Part shown: positions 1 to 12,363 of the stretch, piece after piece
Layout: the number at the start of each line of letters is the position of its first letter
Numbering within the stretch: the stretch's first letter is position 1
NCBI GenBank assembly: GCA_958299035.1
Contig: CATQJL010000001.1
Span: 75,227,594-75,291,593 of the forward strand
Length of the DNA: 64,000 bases
Direction: 5' to 3'
Source: Cylicocyclus nassatus
Taxonomy: Eukaryota; Nematoda; Chromadorea; Rhabditida; Strongylidae
Translations under genes and position numbers: made by a program
Notes under the pieces: model-generated
What the model was told of the DNA's origin: nothing
The model's input: only the letters and a program-made list of their open reading frames with translations
The model's database searches: none

Positions 1-810
1 GACCTTTTGGAGTTCCGAAGGCTGGCGGGTGATGTCGTGCGGTATGCAGAAACGCCCTTTCAGCGCTCCGAAAATGCGATCGGCTTTGGAGTGCTCCCTG
101 TTGAAACTCCTTCTGGCTTCATTCTTTGTGGCCCGCTCTCAGAAGGGCGCTATCACGCTCGTAGAGTAACAATACGACCTTTATTGACCTTTATCGAATT
201 CGACATTTGCTCGCGGATGCTGCCATGAGTGAGTCGTGGTGCTTGCTTGGAGATCTGCACTTGATCTACATGAAGCTGGCCTTGGCATCCACCACAGCAA
301 TCATGAGGACTGCGCGAACATGCCTTCCGGAAGCAGTGGTGGTTTACAAATTTGATGGACTGTTGACCGGATCAGACATCCATCAATACAACCAGTGACA
401 TCTAATATGAATTTTATCCAATTGTTTAAAAAACTCAATGATCCTACTTTGAAATCTCAAATTCCTGGCGATTCTCGAGAACTTTGCAAGCATTAGCGCT
501 CGTCCGACAAAAAACGGAGAGGGCTTCTGTTGTAAGATGGTGAGGGTAAACTACGCGGGTGACGACGCTACTCACTGCCTTCTATTACATCCGAAACAGT
601 CACCTATCACTTTTTAATGACTGTTGGCCCTACCGAAGTGTGATGGGAGCTAAAGCAAACAGAGTAATTATAGTCGACCTTCATGGAAAGATGCTCAAAC
701 CTGGTTCTCTTTGCCTCCTGTCCAGACCTTTATCCGGCAGCAGCGGTCCGAACATCCTCACGATCTTCTTAACATTTTCTCTTTCGAATCTACTTCGCAT
801 AGAATATGCG
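1..810 (-). pseudogene. PIF/Harbinger transposase remnant, copy 1 (runs off the left edge)
   Basis: The stretch aligns by eye to 45480-46265 almost end to end, for example the block around TCATGGAAAGATGCTCAAAC. On the - strand it reads as broken frames of a Harbinger (HARBI1-type) nuclease. There is a segment near 250-400 matching the region of the first catalytic Asp, and a C-terminal segment near 1-130 of the type KGRF-C-IPHDITRQPSELQK. Stops and frameshifts interrupt every frame, so it is a fossil. The last part of the transposase is outside the window. Confidence 0.6.
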
Positions 811-900
811 ATCGTTTTGAACACAGAGAAAGGGTGGATGCGGTTGCAGCGGACGTTTCTTTGGCTTGCTGAAGGGCATAGAAGACTAAGGTAGCCATCT

Positions 901-3500
901 AAATAAATTATGCATAGGCTGAGATTAACCATCGCGGCAATGAGCTTGTTTGCGTTTTGTAACGCCCGCGCTTACAAAAGAGTTTAAAATTGATTTTCTC
1001 ACGCATTACAAAACAGTATGCGCCAGGCCGGATCATACCTGTTTGTGACACATCACGCTGCCCTCTTTGACGCTGTTTTAATTGAAATACCAGCCTGCTT
1101 CTTGTGACGGATACTTGAACGTTTTATAGCAGCATCAAAGGGCTTAATTCAGTGATACAAGTAAGCACAATCACGTATATTTATATCTTACCTATGCATA
1201 ATTATAACGTAAAATGTAAAAAATGTAAAACACTGTGAAAACGTTACATAGTAAGCGGAAAAGGGGAAAGAGCAATCAATAGTGCGCAAAAAAATTTGGC
1301 ACTACTTATGGATTTTGGACAGGATTGCCCGATCATTGACCTGCAAGTGCGATGACAAGTTGAAATTCTTGAGGCCGCCGCAAAAACCACTATGGCGAAA
1401 CCTAAAACTCTGACCGTCCCCACATCAAGCCAATCTTTCCAAAGTGCACCTGGACTTGTGATTGTGGTTTTCTCTTATGAAAGCTTTTGGAGCGATCACA
1501 TTATCGGATGATATGGATTTGCCAATTAATCGCTCTCTTGGCAGTGCGCTGAGGCGCCGTAACGTCAACGTGGGCTCTCAGCTTACCCAGGATGACAAAT
1601 TTTTTGATACGAACCATACTATCATAGCAAATTAGTAAACTCGTTTATTTGGGAAATTTCGTTCAGTCTACACAATTTACTGGTGTGCTCGCGCAAACCA
1701 GAGTAACTTTTGATGGGTAAGATATGAAGGTGCCTCAGTAATTATATCAGTCCTTGATAGTGTGAAATTCTACTCGTGAATTCTCCTAGTTTTGCTCAAA
1801 CTTATTTTTAGCATGCCTTCATTGGTGAATGTAGCGTTGCTAAAGTTCGTTATTACGATCAGTTGGCCAAAAAACTACTTGTTAGTCTGCACATTTCTCT
1901 TTTACTAGGAGATTCTAATTTCTCGTTGCAGCAGTCAGCAAAAACTTGGTAATTCTAGAAGGAGCAGCTCGCAAAACCTATGAAAGACATGCTCCAAGAT
2001 TTTTCTGCAGCGTTTTAGATTTTTGACGAATTATTCTCGAAAATCGGGACTTTGAGTGGCTTTCCTTTTCTGATTTTTATCTCTGGAGTCACCTGTTGTC
2101 AAAAATCCACAAAGATGCTATTAGGAACTAGATGAATTGCTTTACCCGGAAATATTTTTTGTAAGTAAGCACGTTCCAGATTTTCGGAATGTCCTAGGAA
2201 ATAGCTGCGCTAAATAATCATTCACCATAGCCATCATTTTATAGCTTGAGAAACTTACTTAAAACTTCTTTGGGGATTTTGTGGCTCCAGTGCAAAAGTG
2301 GGCCCCCTTTCGTCACTGCGAGGCCATAACGTCAAACGAAGCAAGAAAAACGATGGAAAAGTTAGAAAACCTGCGCCTTTAGGGGGGGGGGGGACTCTAC
2401 CTGTGATTTCACGCGGAAGAGTAAGGCATGCGGCCACAGTTGAAGTTTTAGAGTTTCGTAGTGACTTTCTCCTCCTTTCGCGCTTTCTAACGTAGACTTT
2501 CGAATTTAGATTGCGAATAACCCATGTATGAGTTTACTAAAAATCGAGTTCTTTTTCGGACACAGTCTTTACGCATAAAAGATTTAGGGCAAGAATTGAC
2601 GAAAGTATGAATTTGTAAACGCGTTCACAGGAGTCCACATAAACTTCCTTATTGTTTAAGAAGCCAGAAGAGCTTTGATGAAATCAAAAAAACTTTTTTA
2701 TAAAGAGGATTAGAAAGCTTTCAAAGATTTTTACATATCCACGAATAAAATAAATTGAGTGCCCAAAAAAGATATCGGTTTTTTATTGGTCACTAAAATC
2801 ACAGAATACTGATCGACAAATGACTTACAAATGACTTGGTAGTTATCTGATTCCATTTGAGTATCTATACAAATTTCTAGGTTCTTTATGATAGCCACTC
2901 TTTCTTATCTATGCGTTCCCTGCGATGTTATCGCTACGGGGCTTCTTGTGCACTTCAGTGCCAAATCTATCTTGATTTCAAAATTTTTTAAAATTGTCTA
3001 AAAAAGTGCTGGTAGCTGCTATGCAAAGTAAATCTTTGGCTAGATTAGTTAACAAAAGGCTAATGTGCAGTCCATTTCCGAACTTTGAGAGAAAACGCTT
3101 CATATTTTGAATCTAGCTTTTTTCTTAGAGCGTTTGTTATATTGGAATTTAGGTTTTTTTTTTGAATGATCTTCTTTTCGCTAGCCAATAGCGACTACAT
3201 CTTGGAGCTCAGCCCTATTTACATATCCAATCGCCCTTCTAACGTTGAAACATCCACCATTTGAATATTGCATTACCAGAATACAGTGGTATTGTTCTTC
3301 TCGCTGCATCACCGGCTTTTTACAGAAATTGCAAATTCGACTAGGTTGCTTGTGTATATGCGCATTACTATGTATGAAGTGACAATATCGTAAAGTATGG
3401 TCCTGTGTGGCTGCATTTCATTTTTCGGGGCAGGTAATTGATGCTTAACAAGATTTGTTATTGACGGTAACATAAAATTCTTAGGTCTCACATAAAAATT
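901..3500. other. No gene recognised
   Basis: All open frames are under about 65 codons, and I see no transposon ends. A G-run lies at 2382-2393. This may be sequence internal to, or inserted in, the Harbinger copy to its left (see the repeat at 3515). Confidence 0.5.
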
Positions 3501-3514
3501 TTTTGCGCAAACTA

Positions 3515-3715
3515 CCTTTGAAGGTTATTTCAGGAGTTCAGAAGTTTAACCGTTTCATGCTTACCATAATCACTTAGTTATGCTTCAAACAAGTTTTCGA
3601 TTTACTTCATGTACCAACTTACAGCAGATGTACCACGAATTAATTTGGAAATAATGCCTGTAAAAAGATGAAGCATTTTGATTTCGCCGTCATATTTGAA
3701 ACTGTAGGTGTACGG
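3515..3715 (+). repeat. Dispersed repeat shared with 46830-47045
   Basis: Both copies contain CTTACCATAATCACTTAGTT-like sequence followed by ATGCTTCAAACAAG and a matching tail (AAACTGTAGG versus CAACTGTAGG). Both lie on the 5' side of a - strand Harbinger remnant, so this may be the terminal region of that element. Confidence 0.5.
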
Positions 3716-3729
3716 CACCACTTTTGGAA

Positions 3730-6700
3730 TAACAATTGAATTTGATTAACATAGCATAAATATAACAGAAGAAATTGCGTGAGCATAGCTTTTCACCGGA
3801 AAATGAAAAACGTGGCGAGAATTAACACTCCAACTGAAAAATATCATAATAACTCGTTCTGTATTTTCTTTCAAAGAAAGTCGTAGGTCATTTCTCTTGT
3901 CAAAGGAACCTTAATAATAGCAATTTTATAAAAGGACAAAGCACACCATGGGTTTTTATGATGTTAATGATGTATACAACAATCAAGCATGTGTAAAATT
4001 GAACTCTATAATCGCATCACCGTTCTCGCTAATATCGGCTGTGATCTTTGGCCTGTTTGGTGCATAAAGTAGTTGGCGGAAGAATAGAATTTGATTCTAT
4101 CATTAAATGCATCAAAAAGATTCTCCAAAGTTAGCAAAAAAATAATTTATACTCGCAATAACTTATCTGCCGCATGATTACACATTACTTCCTTCTTTAG
4201 CATTCCAAATAAACTGCTTGTGGTAACCTTAACGAGCTACTTCACGGTCGCGTAGCAAGCATTCCTTTCGAAAATCTCTTTACCCAGATCGAAATTTGCG
4301 ACAATCGAGCTACCGATATCCGCATCGATAAGGGGAAAAATCATGATGCACAGGATTGCTGGATGAGTAATTGTATCTAAGTGATTATATGCTTCACTTT
4401 GCTGCTATAGTAGAGCTAGACTCCTGGTCGTCAGAAGAAAAATTCAGCTTTCCACTCGTACACTACTTGCTTTAGGCAGTAATGGTAATTAAGTGAGTCA
4501 ACCAAAAACGTTTTTGATTTCTTTATTTTCGACTGCCCTTTCGTTTCCGTCCCACAAAGAAAACAAACCCTTGAGTACACAGAGGAATATTATGCATCTT
4601 CTACTTTCATGGAAACTTTAGAATACATGCGTGCAAAGGTTGTACAACTACATAAAGTGAATGTGAAACGCGTCTAGTAGAATGCTGCGCATGTTTTCAC
4701 ACATTTCTTGCAAAGTGATGTGCGACGCTAGCGAAACAAGTTTTGATATGCACGGTGGCGGTCGAAACTGAAAGGATTGAGGGTGGGGGGGGGGGGGAAG
4801 TAGCTAGAAAATTTTTCTGAAGTGAAAGGGAATAACCTTTACCTGTCTCCGGGCTTTTTTGAGAGATTTGCAAGATTTTTTCAATCCTCGAAATGTCAAA
4901 AAAGAGGCTGACAAACATTTTTGTGAGTTCCTTTCCAAATGAACATCGATGTAGGCCAGTTCCAAAAAACGTTCGCGAGCTCGCGTTTAAGTTCCTCGTA
5001 TCAATATTTCCGTCTTGGCTTCTCACTATCGTTGTCGAAAAAAAAATCGAGTGTGAGGAAACTGAGGCGATGAGCAGAGGCCTACGGAGGAAGGAAATTG
5101 GGGGGCTCGATTGTTGTTCACATTAAATAAATCAAAGAAAATTCATACTACGCTTTCTTGAAACATTACGCAAATATTGATATAAGATAGTCAGTAAGCT
5201 TACCCCGTTTTCCAACAATGTGTTTATTACGGTCGAAAATGAACTATTTAGAAGGCTTTAGAGTTACGTTTCTAGTAAAATAGCATAACTTCGACAGCAT
5301 GCTAGAAAGATAGTTCTATAAGACAGTTGTTGATTATTTTTATGGGATGAAAGTAGGCATTGAAGTACAAGAACAGTTATAAAGTTTAGAAATTTCAATC
5401 CTTCTCTTCCGCTACCGAAAAACGATATGACTTACCGCCAGGCTAATAGGAGGAGGGATAAAGTACGACATCCAATTTCAGTGAAACTTTTTGAACGGAA
5501 ATCCAATTTTTTCGATTTTTGGGTATTTTGAACTTTTTGGATTTTGATTTTATACTACGCGTGGATTTTAATAAAAATTTGTTGCTTCTGCAGCAAAACT
5601 TTAATGCAGTTTGGTTAGAGACTAATCATTTAGCCACGATGTATGCCCTCGCTGATTTTTCTGTTCTTGCATAAGGGACCACATGGTTGTGGAGTCTCGT
5701 CCAAACACTGATATTATCAAGCTCGTGGTATATAAAAAATTACTTCGATTTAAAAAAAAGCTTCCTACTGGCAGTCATGAGATCATCTCTTCAAATTCAA
5801 ATTGTTTTTGATTGACGTTTCTCGAAAAGAAATGGTCAGCACTTCTTGATAGTGCTTGAAATAGTCATTGCTAGCATAGAACATGAGCTGACCATGAAAA
5901 AAGTAATATCGAATCAATCGAATTGACTTGCAAAGATGCAAAAGGTCCACTATTCGGTATGGTCAGCAGTGTAGGTATACAGTAAAAACTTCAAATCTCT
6001 TCGCATCTTGATTTTGTATTGATTGATTGGTATACAAAATGCAGCACAACATGTAATATGAAAACAGCAACGTATACTAGAAGTTTTTTGTCAAACAGTT
6101 TTGGAAGGCGTAGTCAGAATATTGACAAGACCTTCGGAGTAACTTGAAGAGATGTAGATTCCTTCAAGATTTCATTCGTCAACGACCGCTACTGTCTTAC
6201 GTCTATTGTCAAGAATTCATACAGCCCAAATTGATTGTTACCCACAGATATAGATGGGCATTGGCCATTTTCTAATTGTCACTTATGATTTTTTTCTTGA
6301 ATTGATTAGAATTCAACGTTCAACAATTATATTGAGGTAATTGCAATTCATTACATACGAAAACGTTGCGGAATTTACTGCATTGTAAGCGGTTGCAAGA
6401 TGTGTTTATATTCCAAAATCCTCAGCTAAATAGCTCTGTCAACAAAATAGTTTCTGCAGGTTAATAATAGCACTTACCATTATTCTCAGCTATCTTTCAA
6501 AACAGACGAGCATTGGCGGTAAATGCTTATTAGCACAAAGTGCAAGTTAAATGCATTGTTGTCGCAATGCTTCATATGTAGGTTGTAAAGAGTTTCTTTC
6601 CATAACTTCCAGAAATGAATGCGAATGTAAGGGACGAGTTTGAAATGCGCTTCTAGCGTGGCCTCGTCTACCAAATACGCCATTCGGCTTGAAAAAAGAA

Positions 6701-7001
6701 CAATAAACTAGGAAGTAACACCCAAAGAAAGGAGAAAAACCCAGTCAGGTTTGCGTCAGGTTTGCGAAAAAGCACAATTTTTTAATTTTAATGCGCAGAA
6801 TTTGCACAAGCTTGATCTGATCCGTTTTATACCCTTCGTATTGTCTAGATGAAGCGGTATCTGCCTGTTATTTACCCCGTACCTGGGGCTGTTTCCAAGC
6901 GAAAAATAGCTCATTAACTTCTTTGTTCAAAGAATGAACTCTCCACCTGTTTTTTGAAAAGCAGCTAGCGCTGTTCTTGATTAAAAGCATCTGTGATATA
7001 C
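3730..7001. other. No gene or element recognised
   Basis: The sequence is AT-rich with only short random frames. A G-run at 4785-4797 is the only low-complexity tract of note. Confidence 0.5.
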
Positions 7002-7009
7002 CTTATCAG

Positions 7010-7348
7010 CAGTGGGTGCGCGCGCCACCCCCTCCCCCTCCCCGAGAACGGGTCGCGAAATTTTTGGAAGTTGCTTACATGAGTTATAAAATCGTGCAAA
7101 TCACTTATTTATTCTTGTAAATGGTTAAATTAATTTTTTAAATTTTTTAAAAATTCAAATTAGCCTTGTAAAAAATTTTTTCGGGGGCGTTCGGGGTCAT
7201 GAGCCCGCGAAAATTTTAGAAAGCATACCAAAAATTTTTTCGAAGTGCGCGGCTAACGCCACGGACCTTCATTAGAAAAATTTTTTGTCGCCCCCCTCCC
7301 CTCCCCCCCCCCCCCCCCCTCCGAGCCGAAAGCCTGGGTACGCCACTG
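7010..7348. mobile_element. hAT-type MITE with perfect 8-bp TSD
   Basis: The element begins CAGTGGGTGCGC and ends GGGTACGCCACTG. It is flanked on both sides by CTTATCAG (7002-7009 and 7349-7356), the 8-bp duplication typical of hAT elements. It is 339 bp and non-coding, with long C-runs near both ends and a repeated AAAATTTTTT-type core. Related sequences lie at 11380-11600, 12016-12355 and 59425-59490. Confidence 0.85.
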
Positions 7349-7356
7349 CTTATCAG

Positions 7357-9271
7357 TAATCTAAGGATGCCAGTACACATAACCAAAATATCGCTAATAG
7401 ACAGCCATTCATGGTAAAGAAATGAACCAGTTTAGCTCTACCTCTCTTGGCAGAACTTTCTTTTCCTAATGTTACAGAATTGATAGACCTTCCATATAAC
7501 TCCTTTTCCATATTTAGCGAAGGGGTGCATGATATACGCCGCAAGAACGCGCTGTCTTTTCAATAATCTCATCTATCCCCAAAAATTGCAGCTTTTTGAT
7601 CGATAGTACAATTTATGAAAAAGTTTTACTTTCCAGGAAGTTAGTGAGTTTTAGAGAGATTGTGTGTATAAATATGAACATTTCATGCAGGGTTCGCGAA
7701 AAAAAAAGACATCAGCAAGTGCGCGTTTAGATTTTGGGAGAACATTTGAGATTTCGTAAATAGAACACCACGCACTTTCGTACTATCATTTGGTTACAGA
7801 GTTTATTTATTCTATTAGGTCATCCGAAAAGTTTTTTTCGTTTTTGCACCTCCAAATTCAAATGAGCACAATTTTTTCCGGATTCAACCTTTTTCCATCA
7901 AATAAATTGCATTGTGTTCAGCAAATTTCTGGTAACACACATGTAGTCCTCGCGTACTTTTTTCTTGCGAAATAATCTCAGAGGAATCAATAAAGCCTAA
8001 AAAGACGTTTTCGACTAGCCAATCCTATTAGGTCCTATTATTTTTCAATAGGCACCGAGGAATTGGAAAATTCGGTGATTGGTAAAGGAAGGTCTAAAGA
8101 GTTTGAAAAATAAACAGGAACCGCGGTGCGCAGTCAACCCCTTTTGTGAGAGCCACTTTTCTTACATGTGGTTTGGCGCAGTCATGAGCGTGGATGGCAT
8201 CTCTCATAACTTATACGTGCAAGTCTGCTCAGTTTTGAAATTTTGACAAACAGTCTTCAGAGCGACATCACACTACTCTGCTCTTACAGTACAATAGCAT
8301 TTTAGCAAGTTTAGAGTACAAGACCAGCAGGATTACATTAATCTGAGTGCATCAACCCTTTGGAATGACAGCTTGTTCTGGTCATGCTTTCAATGCTTAT
8401 TCCAAATGATTTACCACATTGTCGCTTCTTATAGCCGCACTTGGCCAATTTTTTGCCGTAATTAATAATAACCCAGGCCGGAAAAGGATTGCTACATAAA
8501 ATTATGAGCGACGAAAGCAGAGTCAACGCGCCCTCAATTTGCGAGTGCGACGATTTGTGGGGTACACGTCGCTGAAATTTTTCGGTATTGCAGCTTCAGC
8601 GAAGGTGGCTCCTAATAGGGTTATATGACACTTCAGGGCCTGCTGATAATTTTACGCAGCTATATTTGCAACGTGTTCTAAATGACCCTCTGAGTGCTCG
8701 TTTGTACGGCAGGAACACCTTCCAAGACACTGCAAAATATTAGCTTTCACTTCTCTAGATCTGAACTTACTGAAGTAAACTTGAACCTACCTCAAGAAAG
8801 ACATGGTCTTGGAAAATGCATTGCGCGTAATGATGGTTTCCCCAACGGTCTTACGCTCGTATTTAAGCTTAGAGAATACAATTATTCGAAAATCGCGTTG
8901 TCGTATGTCGAATTTAGAGCCGCGTAAACTTCCTTACAAAGCGTCTTCTGCAATTTCGATGGGATCACCAGAAACTAGAAAGCTTCCCCTACAGATCCAT
9001 ATATAGCAACCCTTACCAGCCCCCTGACACCCTCTTAAAATATGGTATCAACATCAAAGGCGCAAAAAGCGAAAAAACATTCCGAATGATCTAATATTTG
9101 CGCCAGTCTAGTAAGAACTTTGGCTTATGCCACGATGCCACATAATACATCACAAATCACATTTTATTACAAAGGCCGAGCGCTTGAGTTTATGGCAAAG
9201 GTTTCGACAAACAGAAACCTATAACTCTTGCGTAAGTCATTCAAAACGGCAGGTTTATAGTACTTTACGTA
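7357..9271. other. No gene recognised; one isolated mariner-like end
   Basis: ATTAGGTCATCCGAAAAG near 7816 resembles the left end of the mariner-like elements seen later, but no matching right end is visible. The rest is unassigned. Confidence 0.4.
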
Positions 9272-10130
9272 CCCTAAAATCCCATAGATAAGAGGATTTA
9301 ATTTATCGGTGAAAAATGAATTGGAATGAAATTGAAATTGAATGCAGTCACCCTCTAACTTGATGGATGGATAAATAAAAATCGGAGAAGAAGTTTAGAA
9401 GAAGCTCCACCCCTCAACTCTAAACCCCGCCCACTTAATAAACAATTCATATAAAAAAACTAGCTGGCTTACCCGGCTCCGCCGTATGTTCCGAGTAGAA
9501 AATTCCATTTCTCAACCGATCCGGACCAAACTTGGCACACATACACTTCGGGCCTCGGCGGGTGTCACAGTCCACTTTTCGTTATCGATCGATGTCGATT
9601 TTATCGATTTTTTGCAAAATTTGAGCTAGGGGGCAATCGAGCATGCTGATCACCCCCACAGGGGTGATCAGCATGCTCGATTACCCCCCTGTGCCAACTC
9701 CCAGCCCCGTAGCTCAAATTTTGCAAAAAATCGATAAAATCGATATCGATCGATGACGAAAAGTAGTCTATGACACCCGCCGGGGCCCGTAGTGTATGTG
9801 TGCCAAGTTTGGTCCGGATCGGTTCAGAAATGGAATTTTCTATTCGGAACATACGTACAGACAGACATACAGACAGACATACAGACAGACAAACAGACAT
9901 TCAGCTTTATATATAAGATAGCGATTTCAACGGAATTTCGGAATTTTTATATGAATTGTTTATTAAGTGGGCGGGGTTTAGAGTTGAGGGGCGGAGCTTC
10001 TTCTAAACTTCTTCTCCGATTTTTATTTATCCATCCATCAAGTTAGAAGGTGACTGCATTCATTTTCAATTTTATTCCAATTCATTTTTCACCGCTAAAT
10101 TAAACCGCTCTTATCTATGGGAATTTAGGG
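9272..10130. mobile_element. Foldback element split by a Helitron
   Basis: The left arm (9272-9457) and right arm (9935-10130) are inverted copies of about 185 bp. Examples are CCCATAGATAAGAG with CTCTTATCTATGGG, and CCCCGCCCACTTAATAAAC with GTTTATTAAGTGGGCGGGG. The Helitron at 9460-9918 sits close to the axis. No clear TSD of the outer element is visible. Confidence 0.7.
9460..9918 (-). mobile_element. Non-autonomous palindromic Helitron, copy 1
   Basis: On the - strand it starts TCTTATATATAAAGC, has a (CTGT)n-rich stretch, and ends GCCGGGTAAGCCAGCTAG with host A and T at the borders. That is the TC...CTRR arrangement of Helitrons with A/T target bases. Nearly all the rest is one long palindrome centred near 9660 (GATCACCCC / GGGGTGATC). 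It has no RepHel coding sequence. Confidence 0.75.
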
Positions 10131-10301
10131 GAGTTACTCGGAATCAAAATCTTTGAATAACTTTGCACGATGAAGCAAACCCTTGTTTCTTTTTAGCTAA
10201 ATTACGATTTCCCCATGGGTGAGCCATTTCACGGCCTTTTTTTCATTATAGTAATTACCTTCGTATTCGACTGCACTTGCTCGCAGTATTGGTGTCATGA
10301 A

Positions 10302-10559
10302 CAGGGCTCGGCACGAGGTGGCTAGATGAAAATGGAAAAAACGAAGTCCCCCTTGACTTTTGGGAATTTTTACGAAGTCCCCTTTGATCCTCAACCAAAT
10401 TTTCCCAAAAATCCCCAAAAACGAAACGTCGACTAAAAAAACGTCGCCAAATCGCCAATTTTGCGTCTCTCTTCGGTCACAAAAACGAAACCCCTTTTGC
10501 TTTTTGTCTCAAAAACGATACCCAGCTTGCTTACAAGCCAACACCTGTGCCGAGCCCTA
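10302..10559. mobile_element. hAT-type MITE, GGCTCGGCAC family, perfect 8-bp TSD
   Basis: The left end is CAGGGCTCGGCACGAG and the right end GTGCCGAGCCCTA. GTCATGAA occurs on both sides (10294-10301 and 10560-10567). It is 258 bp and non-coding. The several overlapping short frames inside it are not genes. Relatives lie at 18045-18283 and 42588-42783. Confidence 0.85.
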
Positions 10560-10567
10560 GTCATGAA

Positions 10568-11340
10568 AGCTACCCTAATATGGAGCTTCTCAATCGATGC
10601 ACAGAAGAACGTTGTTTTGTCCAGTAAACATGCAAAAGTTTTTGCTTCGCTAAAAAATTTTGATTTCAGCATTGTCTCTTTTTTGTATGTTCGATATCAA
10701 AACCTTAAATTTTATAAAACTGTCAATTTCTGATTCTAAGCGTAAAAAAACTTTTATTGAGTAGAAATTTGCAAAACTCCAACATTAAACTGAGAGGGCA
10801 TAATCTTCTCTTCCACAGTAAGTAACCTCATAGGTAGTTAGTAACCTCATAGTTCATTGTAGAGAAAAGAGATAAAGTGTATGAGAGCTACTATTAAAAT
10901 CCAAATCCCAATAAAGGATATGATAAGAGATCGGGCAATCTTTGTCATGAGTTCTTTGAACGGCAATTCGTATGCTTCATGAAGAAAAACAGTGCAGGAA
11001 AAAAGGACGAATTCGTAATCAATTCCATCAACTATACTATTATATATTTGCTATTACGAGTGATTTGTTTGGCATGTTGCAAGTAGATGTCTAAGTTTTG
11101 AATGTAAGATTTTGGAAATAAAGAGAGTTGTACATTCTATTCTTTCAATAAGATCACACTTCATTTTGAGGGTCCACTCAAAATATGCCAAATTGTCGTC
11201 ACGATTTCATCAGAGGTACAAAATTGAGATCATCACAGAGTACAGTAAACGCAGTGAAAAGGTTGATAAAATACTCTTCTCTAAATTCGCATTGCAGGAT
11301 TTGCACAATAGTTCTGAAAAGTTCGAAAATACACTTCCAC
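10568..11340. other. No gene recognised
   Basis: Short frames only (up to 90 codons at 10461-10733, overlapping the MITE). No element ends are visible. Confidence 0.4.
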
Positions 11341-11600
11341 TCTACAGTGAAGTTTGACTGCATACATAACCACCGGCGCCCCCCCCCCTCGGTGCGCCAC
11401 TGGTGGTTAGGTATGCGGTCAAACTTGATGATGTCAATTCCGAAAAAATTTTAGGGGTGCTTCTCAAAATTTTTGCGGGTCCCCCCCCCCCCCCCCGAGA
11501 ATGGGTCGCGAAATTTTTGAAAGTTACTAATATGGGTTATAAAAATGTGCAAGTAACTTGGGTTGCAATAAAAAGAAAGCGCCAATTTCTATCACTATTG
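11341..11600. repeat. Rearranged fragment of the C-run hAT MITE family
   Basis: CGGTGCGCCACTG at 11390-11402 matches a hAT-MITE terminus. GAGAATGGGTCGCGAAATTT after a C-run near 11480 matches the left end of the 7010 element. Around it, GTTTGACTGCATACATAACC is inverted as GGTTAGGTATGCGGTCAAAC, giving a hairpin about the C-run. No intact TSD is seen. Confidence 0.5.
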
Positions 11601-12015
11601 TATTACAGCAAGAATTTTCAGAAGAATTTTCCGAAAAAGAGCGCAAATTTCGCCCCGGAAATTGCCCGAAGAGCTAGAGTTATACAGATAAATTAAGGGA
11701 ATAGCTCAGTGGTGAATAAAAGTGTTTTTTCTCTCATATAAATTTTTCCTGACAAACTGCATATATTCTTGCATACATGTGTTAACATTAGAATCAGCAT
11801 TATTTTCTGGATATAAAGACGTACTTACAGCTTTTCTGTAACGGCCGTTCTTTTCATGATATTGTGCCCGTTTTCAGTAGATTCATTACCTGTGGAAATT
11901 TTCAACGTCAACATCAAAATGAAAATTACCACGAGTAATGAAAGATATCAAGACACCGCTTGAACTAATATTACTCAAATTTCGCATACATATCATCGTT
12001 CACTTATGTATAGGC

Positions 12016-12355
12016 CAGTCACCAGCAGTTTTGTGACCCGTTCTCCGGGCCTCCCCCCCCTCAAAAACGAGTTTCGGAATTTTTGATTTTTTTATATGGG
12101 TTATGATGCGATGTTTGTTTGTACTTGTACATAATTTAAATTAAATTATAGAAATTTTTAAAAACAACCTAGCCTCTTGAAAAACTGTTGCCATGCCCTT
12201 TTTTCTAGAAATTTGATGTCATGGAGTAAATTGCAAAAAACTTCTAAAGCATCCTAAAAAATTTTTCGAAGTACGTAGCCGACGTCACGCACTTTTATTC
12301 AAGAAAATTTTTTGTAGGCCCGCCCCTCTGAACGGAAATTTTGGATACGTCACTG
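12016..12355. mobile_element. Degenerate hAT-type MITE of the 7010 family
   Basis: It starts CAGTCACCAGCAG, has a C-run, and ends TGGATACGTCACTG. Its length (340 bp) and internal order (GGGTTAT..., ATTTTTCGAAGT, GACGTCACGCACTTTTATTC) match the 7010-7348 element. Flanking octamers agree only partly. Confidence 0.6.
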
Positions 12356-12363
12356 TATGGACA

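Noticed and set aside
9601..9900. Frames encoding Ser-Val-Cys-Leu repeats in the Helitrons
   Set aside because: These are translations of the CTGT microsatellite and palindrome, not proteins.
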